Below, piece after piece: positions 59,144-64,000 of a DNA stretch of 64,000 bases. The notes under the pieces were generated by a model. It worked only from the letters and a program-made list of their open reading frames with translations, was not told the DNA's origin and ran no database searches. This DNA comes from Streptomyces iconiensis (GTDB lineage Bacteria > Actinomycetota > Actinomycetes > Streptomycetales > Streptomycetaceae): positions 44,428 through 108,427 of the forward strand of contig NZ_JANCPR020000033.1 in the NCBI RefSeq assembly GCF_028657195.3, given 5' to 3'. The position numbers and the translations under genes are program-made. Positions within the stretch are counted from its first letter, which is position 1. Every line of letters begins with the position of its first letter.

Positions 59144-59436
59144 CCCCTGTTTGTATGGTCAACTCAGGCCAACTCAGCGGATGGTGCCATGTACTCGCGG
59201 AAACCAACAGAGTCACGTACTGAGGAGTACGCACCGGGTCCCGGGAAGATTCCAGGGCGACGGGCGGGTGGGCGGGTGTGCTTGCCGTCACAACGGACGC
59301 CACAGCGGACGCCACAACGGCGCGCACGGCTGGCGACAACCGCACGGGGCGCCGGGCCACAACACCGGCACACAGCGCAGGGTGGACGCGCGGCAACAGG
59401 CCGGCGGCACGACTGCGCACCGGTCTGACTGCCGAG

Positions 59437-59480
59437 GTTCACTCCGCGTTCACTCAGCCCCGTTGGCCGATTCACCTGAT
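59437..59480 (+). promoter_or_regulatory. PHO box of pstS
   Basis: 11-nt direct repeats GTTCACTCCGC (59437-59447) and GTTCACTCAGC (59448-59458). A degenerate unit (59459-59469) and ATTCACCTGAT (59470-59480) continue the exact phase. This is a classical PhoP-binding PHO box core with flanking units. It lies about 137 nt upstream of pstS, so activation by PhoP at low phosphate is expected. Confidence 0.85.
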
Positions 59481-59616
59481 CTGCCTAATTTCGGCCTTAC
59501 CAAGAGCGCGCCGCTCCGTGAAACGGGGGTCGCGCCACATAGCCAGAGAGCCGGACGGCCGACCACCCGGAACATGACCGTCCGCTCACAGGCCCCCAGG
59601 AAGGAACTGAACGACA

Positions 59617-60744
59617 GTGAAGCTTCAGCGCACGAACCGGCTCCGCGCCGCAGCTGTCGGCGCTCTCGCGGTCTCCGGCGCCCTGGTCCTGAGCGCCTGC
59701 GGCTCGGACAACAACTCCGGGGGCTCCGGAGGCGAGAGCACCTCGAAGGCCGCCTCCAACATCAAGTGCGGCGAAGACGCCAACCTGCTGGCGTCCGGTT
59801 CCAGCGCGCAGAAGAACGCGATGGACATCTGGACGCAGACCTACCAGTCGGCCTGCAGCGGCACACAGATCAACTACAAGCCCACCGGGTCCGGTGCCGG
59901 CATCCAGGAGTTCCTCCAGGGCAAGACCGCCTTCGCGGGTTCCGACTCGGCGCTCAAGCCCGAAGAGGTCGCGCAGTCCAAGAAGGTCTGCAAGAGCGGA
60001 CAGGGCATCGACCTCCCGATGGTCGGCGGCCCCGTCGCCGTGACGTACAACGTCAGCGGGGTCGACGATCTGGTCCTGGACGCCGAGACGCTGGGCAAGA
60101 TCTTCGACTCGGAGATCACCAAGTGGAACGACCCGGAGATCAAGAAGCTCAACCCGGACGCGAAGCTGCCGGGCACCAAGATCCAGGCGTTCCACCGCTC
60201 CGACGAGTCGGGCACCACCGACAACTTCACCAAGTACCTCAACTCCGCAGCGCCTTCCGCCTGGAAGCACGAGCCCGCCAAGGCATGGGCGGGCAAGGGC
60301 GGTCAGGGCGCCGACGGCTCCTCGGGCATCGCGACGAACGTCAAGCAGAACGACGGCGCGATCGGTTACGTCGAGCTGTCCTACGCGACCGGCAACGACC
60401 TGAACTCGGTCAAGCTCGACACCGGCGCGAGCGAGCCCGTCGAGGCGACGACGGACAACGCCTCCAAGGCCATCGCCGACGCCAAGGTCACCGGCAAGGG
60501 CAAGGACCTCGCCCTCGAACTGAACTACAAGACCAAGACCGAAGGGGCTTACCCGATCGTGCTGGTCACGTACGAGATCGCCTGCGACAAGGGCAACAAG
60601 AAGGACTCCCTCGACGCGATGAAGTCCTTCCTCACGTACACCGCCAGCGAGGACGGCCAGAAGGCTCTCGGCGACAAGGGCTACGCGCCGATCCCCGACG
60701 AGATCATCGCCAAGGTCCGTACGACGATCGACAGCCTGAGCTGA
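59617..60744 (+). CDS. pstS: Phosphate ABC transporter substrate-binding lipoprotein
   Basis: 375 residues from GTG 59617, GGAAGGA at 59599. Lipoprotein signal with lipobox LSAC (Cys28). Phosphate-binding motifs: ASGSSAQKNAM, TGSGAGIQEFLQGKTAFAGS, RSDESGTTDNF, GSSGIATNVKQNDGAIGYVE. It is exported, binds phosphate and feeds PstCAB. It is well expressed under PhoP; a hairpin before pstC may reduce read-through. Confidence 0.97.
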   Translation: MKLQRTNRLRAAAVGALAVSGALVLSACGSDNNSGGSGGESTSKAASNIKCGEDANLLASGSSAQKNAMDIWTQTYQSACSGTQINYKPTGSGAGIQEFLQGKTAFAGSDSALKPEEVAQSKKVCKSGQGIDLPMVGGPVAVTYNVSGVDDLVLDAETLGKIFDSEITKWNDPEIKKLNPDAKLPGTKIQAFHRSDESGTTDNFTKYLNSAAPSAWKHEPAKAWAGKGGQGADGSSGIATNVKQNDGAIGYVELSYATGNDLNSVKLDTGASEPVEATTDNASKAIADAKVTGKGKDLALELNYKTKTEGAYPIVLVTYEIACDKGNKKDSLDAMKSFLTYTASEDGQKALGDKGYAPIPDEIIAKVRTTIDSLS

Positions 60745-60798
60745 CCCCCGGCGCGACCCTCCCCGCCATGGAGGCGGGAAGCGAGACGGAGCGGTGGG

Positions 60799-60823
60799 CC
60801 CCCGGCCCGACCGAGGCCGGGGG
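60799..60823 (+). terminator. Hairpin between pstS and pstC
   Basis: CCCCCGGCC-N7-GGCCGGGGG, a 9-bp GC stem 55 nt after the pstS stop in a 268-bp gap. It probably acts as partial terminator or mRNA-stability element giving excess pstS over pstCAB. Confidence 0.65.
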
Positions 60824-61012
60824 AAGGCGCCCAACCGGCGCCCAACTCGCCGCCGCCGCTCCCCCGTACGCCGCACTCCGCCCCAAATATCCCGAATTGC
60901 CTCCCCGCGAAAGGGAGATCGGGGCGGAGGGCAAGGACCCATCCGGTGCACCGCCAAGGGCCCGCGAGCACGCACGACGCGCAACGGACCCGCACCTCAG
61001 ACCGGAGAAATC

Positions 61013-61966
61013 ATGGCAATAGAAAACCCACCCACCCAGGGTGCGGCCCGCAAGGGGGACCGGATCTTCCTCGGGCTCTCCCGGGGATCCGGGATAGCCC
61101 TGCTGGTGATCATGGCCGCCATCGCGGTCTTCCTCACCTGGCGTGCGGCACTCGCCATCAGCGCGGACGAGGGCAACTTCCTCACCACGTTCGAATGGGA
61201 CGCCAACGGCGACCCGCCGGTCTTCGGCATCGCCGTCCTCGCCTTCGGCACCGTCGTCAGCTCGATCATCGCGATGGTGCTCGCCGTGCCGGTCGCCGTC
61301 GGTATCGCGCTGTTCATCTCGCACTACGCGCCCCGCAAGATGGCGACCACCCTCGGCTACGTCGTCGACCTGCTGGCCGCCGTCCCCTCGATCGTCTACG
61401 GCCTGTGGGGCGCGCTCTTCCTCGTCCCGCATCTGACCGGACTCTACGAGTGGCTCGACCAGTTCCTCGGCTGGACGGGCCTGTTCGCCTACGAGGGCGG
61501 TGCGGCGCGCTCCCTCTTCACGGTCGGCATCCTGCTCGCGATCATGATCCTGCCGATCGTCACCAACGTCTCCCGCGAGGTCTTCAGGCAGGCGCCGAAG
61601 ATGCACGAGGAAGCAGCGCTCGCGCTGGGCGCCACCCGCTGGGAGGTCATCCGCATCTCGGTGCTGCCCTTCGGCCGCTCCGGCGTGATCAGCGCCTCCA
61701 TGCTGGGCCTCGGCCGCGCGCTGGGCGAGACGATGGCCGTCGCCACGGTCCTGTCGCCGAGCTTCCTCATCAGCGCCAGCCTGCTCGACCCGGGCGGCGG
61801 CACCTTCGCGCAGAACATCGCCGCCGGCTTCAAGGAAGCCGGTTCGATGGGCCGTGACGCACTGATCGCCTCCGGCCTCGTCCTCTTCGTCATCACCCTG
61901 CTGGTCAACGGAGCGGCCCGGTTGATCATCGCGCGCCGCAAGGAGTACTCGGGAGCGAACGCCTGA
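61013..61966 (+). CDS. pstC: Phosphate ABC transporter permease PstC
   Basis: 317 residues from ATG 61013 (GGAGAAA 6 nt before). Six TM helices and the inner-membrane EAA loop (MHEEAALALGATRWEVIRIS). TM1 is GIALLVIMAAIAVFLTWRA. It forms the channel with PstA. Its stop and the pstA start share one base (TGATG). Confidence 0.96.
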   Translation: MAIENPPTQGAARKGDRIFLGLSRGSGIALLVIMAAIAVFLTWRAALAISADEGNFLTTFEWDANGDPPVFGIAVLAFGTVVSSIIAMVLAVPVAVGIALFISHYAPRKMATTLGYVVDLLAAVPSIVYGLWGALFLVPHLTGLYEWLDQFLGWTGLFAYEGGAARSLFTVGILLAIMILPIVTNVSREVFRQAPKMHEEAALALGATRWEVIRISVLPFGRSGVISASMLGLGRALGETMAVATVLSPSFLISASLLDPGGGTFAQNIAAGFKEAGSMGRDALIASGLVLFVITLLVNGAARLIIARRKEYSGANA

Positions 61967-63054
61967 TGAGCCAGACATTCCTCCCCGACGCACCGGACGG
62001 ACCCGACAGCCCCACGGCCCCGGCACCCGCGGGCCCCTCGCTCCGCCAGCCCCGCCTGCCGCGCTGGGCCCCGCTCGGCCTCGCCGCCGTCTCCGCCGCG
62101 CTCGGCGCCGGCATCGGTGCGCTGGGCGGCCTCGACAGCCGCGTCCAGTGGGGCCTGATAGCCGCGCTGCTCTACATCGTGCTCACCCTCGTGCTCGCCG
62201 GAGCCGTCGAGGGCGGCAGGCAGGCCAGGGACAGGCTGGCGACCAGCCTCGTGTGGGTCTCCTTCCTGGTCGCCGTCATCCCGCTCGCCTCCCTCATCTG
62301 GGAGACCATCGCGCGCGGCGTGAAGGTACTGGACGGCTACTTCCTGACCCACTCCATGAACGGCGTGATCACGCTGGAGCCCGGCGGTGGCATCTACCAC
62401 GCGCTGATCGGCACCCTGGAACAGGTCGGCCTCGCCACCGTGATCGCGGCGCCCATCGGGCTGCTGACTGCGATCTACCTGGTCGAGTACGGCACAGGCA
62501 AGCTCGCCAAGGCCGTCACCTTCTTCGTCGATGTGATGACCGGCATCCCCTCGATCGTCGCCGGCCTCTTCGTCCTCTCGTTCTGGATCATCATCCTCGA
62601 CTTCGGCTACTCGGGATTCGCGGGCGCCATGGCCCTCTCCATCCTGATGATGCCGATCGTCGTGCGCTCGACCGAGGAGATGCTGAAGCTCGTACCCAAC
62701 GAGCTGCGGGAAGCCTCGCTCGCCCTGGGCGTGCCCAAGTGGAAGACGATCCTCAAGGTCGTACTGCCCACGGCCATCGGCGGCATCACCACCGGCATCA
62801 TGCTGGCCGTCGCGCGTATCGCGGGCGAATCGGCCCCGGTGCTGCTGCTCGTCTTCGGCTCGGCCCAGATCAACGGCAACCCCTTCGAAGGCGCCCAGTC
62901 CTCCCTGCCGTACTACATCTACGAGCAGTGGGCCAACGGCAACGAGCCCTCCTACGACCGCGCCTGGGCAGCGGCCCTCGTGCTGATCGCCTTCGTCATG
63001 ATCCTCAACCTGGTCGCCCGCGGCATCGCCCGCTGGAAGGCCCCCAAGCACTAA
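61966..63054 (+). CDS. pstA: Phosphate ABC transporter permease PstA
   Basis: 362 residues. The Pro/Ala-rich N-terminal extension (1-35) is longer than in enterobacterial PstA, followed by eight predicted hydrophobic segments. The EAA loop is LREASLALGVPKWKTILKVV. C-terminus AAALVLIAFVMILNLVARGI. Partner of PstC; translationally coupled. Confidence 0.95.
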   Translation: MSQTFLPDAPDGPDSPTAPAPAGPSLRQPRLPRWAPLGLAAVSAALGAGIGALGGLDSRVQWGLIAALLYIVLTLVLAGAVEGGRQARDRLATSLVWVSFLVAVIPLASLIWETIARGVKVLDGYFLTHSMNGVITLEPGGGIYHALIGTLEQVGLATVIAAPIGLLTAIYLVEYGTGKLAKAVTFFVDVMTGIPSIVAGLFVLSFWIIILDFGYSGFAGAMALSILMMPIVVRSTEEMLKLVPNELREASLALGVPKWKTILKVVLPTAIGGITTGIMLAVARIAGESAPVLLLVFGSAQINGNPFEGAQSSLPYYIYEQWANGNEPSYDRAWAAALVLIAFVMILNLVARGIARWKAPKH

Positions 63055-63067
63055 GAGAGTGAGTCCC

Positions 63068-63844
63068 ATGGCCAAGCGCATCGACGTCGGCGGGCTCTCC
63101 GCCTTCTACGGCAGCTTCCGCGCGATCGACGACATCTCCATGACGGTCGAGCCCCGTTCGGTCACGGCCTTCATCGGCCCGTCCGGCTGCGGCAAGTCCA
63201 CGTTCCTGCGCACCCTCAACCGCATGCACGAGGTCACCCCAGGCGGGCGCGTCGAGGGCAAGGTGATGCTCGACAACGAGGACCTCTACGGCTCCGGCGT
63301 CGACCCCGTCTCCGTACGCCGCACCATCGGCATGGTCTTCCAGCGCCCCAACCCGTTCCCCACGATGTCCATCTACGACAACGTGGCGGCCGGCCTGCGC
63401 CTCAACGGCGAGGTACGCAGGCGGGACCTCGACGAGGTCGTCGAACGGTCCCTCCAGGGCGCCAACCTCTGGAACGAGGTCAAGGACCGCCTCAACAAGC
63501 CCGGCTCGGGACTCTCCGGCGGCCAGCAGCAGCGGCTGTGCATCGCGCGCGCCATCGCCGTCGAACCGCAGGTGCTGCTCATGGACGAGCCGTGCTCCGC
63601 CCTCGACCCGATCTCCACCCTCGCCATCGAGGACCTGATCGGGGAGCTGAAGGAACAGTTCACGATCGTGATCGTGACGCACAACATGCAGCAGGCGGCG
63701 CGGGTTTCGGACCGCACCGCGTTCTTCAACCTCTCGGCCGTCGGTGAGCCAGGCCGTCTCGTCGAGGTCGACGACACGGAGCGGATCTTCTCCAACCCGT
63801 CCGTCCAGGCCACCGAGGACTACATCTCCGGCCGCTTCGGGTGA
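63068..63844 (+). CDS. pstB: Phosphate ABC transporter ATPase PstB
   Basis: 258 residues from ATG 63068 (GTG 63059 possible), 13 nt after pstA. Walker A GPSGCGKST, Q-loop MVFQRPNPFPTMS, signature LSGGQQQRL, Walker B LLMDEPCSALD, switch His IVTHNMQQAARVSD. Drives phosphate import with PstSCA. Last gene of the operon in the window; phoU is not adjacent, as usual for Streptomyces. Confidence 0.97.
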   Translation: MAKRIDVGGLSAFYGSFRAIDDISMTVEPRSVTAFIGPSGCGKSTFLRTLNRMHEVTPGGRVEGKVMLDNEDLYGSGVDPVSVRRTIGMVFQRPNPFPTMSIYDNVAAGLRLNGEVRRRDLDEVVERSLQGANLWNEVKDRLNKPGSGLSGGQQQRLCIARAIAVEPQVLLMDEPCSALDPISTLAIEDLIGELKEQFTIVIVTHNMQQAARVSDRTAFFNLSAVGEPGRLVEVDDTERIFSNPSVQATEDYISGRFG

Positions 63845-64000
63845 GACCACCCCTCAGACCGCCCGCGGTGCCAGACCCCCTGCCCGTGCCGGCCGGGTCG
63901 GCCGGGCCGGCCTTGTGCCCTCCACCCCCGAACGCCCGCGGTGCTGCATGGCGGTGCCACCGTGGGTTCCCGTGGGGCAGCCGTTGCGGAGGTCGTACGA
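63845..64000. other. Region after pstB
   Basis: 156 bp with short GC-rich GGCCGGGTCGGCCGGGCCGGCC repeats (in two parts, 63891-63912) that may form the operon terminator. No gene is recognised before the window ends. Confidence 0.4.

Noticed and set aside
58680..61022. 780-codon plus-strand open frame across NlpC and pstS
   Set aside because: Wrong frame over two well-supported genes; no ribosome site or domain.
61489..63081. 530-codon minus-strand frame opposite pstC/pstA
   Set aside because: Antisense shadow; His/Asp/Glu/Gly-rich composition typical of reversed membrane-protein codons.

Overview
The window is very high-GC DNA with GTG starts, GTGA/ATGA gene overlaps and third-position G/C throughout. 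Its gene set is that of a Streptomyces chromosome arm close to the core: mycothiol synthase, GlnR, the nickel regulator Nur, the c-di-GMP-dependent anti-sigma factor RsiG, a cysA/sseC sulfur operon, and the PhoP-type pst locus. Gene order from about 2.4 to 59 kb follows, as I remember it, the SCO4143 to SCO4202 stretch of S. coelicolor. Several accessory genes are inserted into that frame.

Layout. 1-2.3 kb: a truncated SDR gene, then a divergent NmrA-like reductase and TetR pair. 2.4-6.4 kb: Nudix, CHAD and ppk (polyphosphate metabolism). 6.6-13.3 kb: mshD, an htrA-type protease in an operon with a two-component system, a LacI regulator and glnR. 13.7-24.4 kb: a mostly plus-strand housekeeping run of alpha/beta hydrolase, MoaD-like protein, membrane protein and LmeA-like protein. 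It continues with a small Cys-rich leader peptide ahead of the thiosulfate sulfurtransferase and DUF1416 genes, then a DsrE-like protein, nitrobindin-like FABP, nur, ygfZ, dtd (minus strand), rsiG and an asparaginase. 24.6-31.2 kb: a PaaX regulator and a four-gene overlapping catabolic operon (LLM flavin oxygenase, Zn alcohol dehydrogenase, acyl-CoA ligase, Tat phosphatase). 31.5-35.4 kb: small membrane protein, DevA-like GntR, phosphotransferase, HAD hydrolase and ankyrin protein. 35.5-43.2 kb: a multicopper oxidase, a methyltransferase, and an operon of ABC-F, Vgb-like propeller and mycothiol-dependent isomerase with a divergent TetR. 43.2-50.4 kb: a MerR-PP2C fusion, AraC and TauE/SafE genes, an ECF41 sigma factor with its own recognisable promoter and the relic of its partner gene, a hydrolase and another AraC gene. 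50.4-54.5 kb: an accessory patch with gene fragments, TetR/alcohol dehydrogenase and TetR/erythromycin esterase-like pairs. 54.5-59.1 kb: HTH regulator, HbhA-like protein, DUF2516 protein, SpoIIE-type phosphatase and NlpC/P60 hydrolase. 59.4-63.8 kb: PHO box and pstSCAB.

The most rewarding signals are regulatory. They are a leaderless Cys-containing upstream ORF with two competing hairpins ahead of the sulfurtransferase operon; an exact TGTCACA-N16-CGTC promoter before the ECF41 sigma gene; a PHO box of 11-nt direct repeats before pstS; and 11-nt direct repeats before htrA. Also notable are a collapsed epimerase minigene, a possible streptogramin-resistance operon, a MerR-PP2C fusion that keeps an internal ribosome binding site, and a pst operon separated from and inverted relative to the ppk cluster. 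At least eight genes carry in-frame tandem-repeat expansions in linkers. I see no rRNA, tRNA, CRISPR array, transposase or phage gene.
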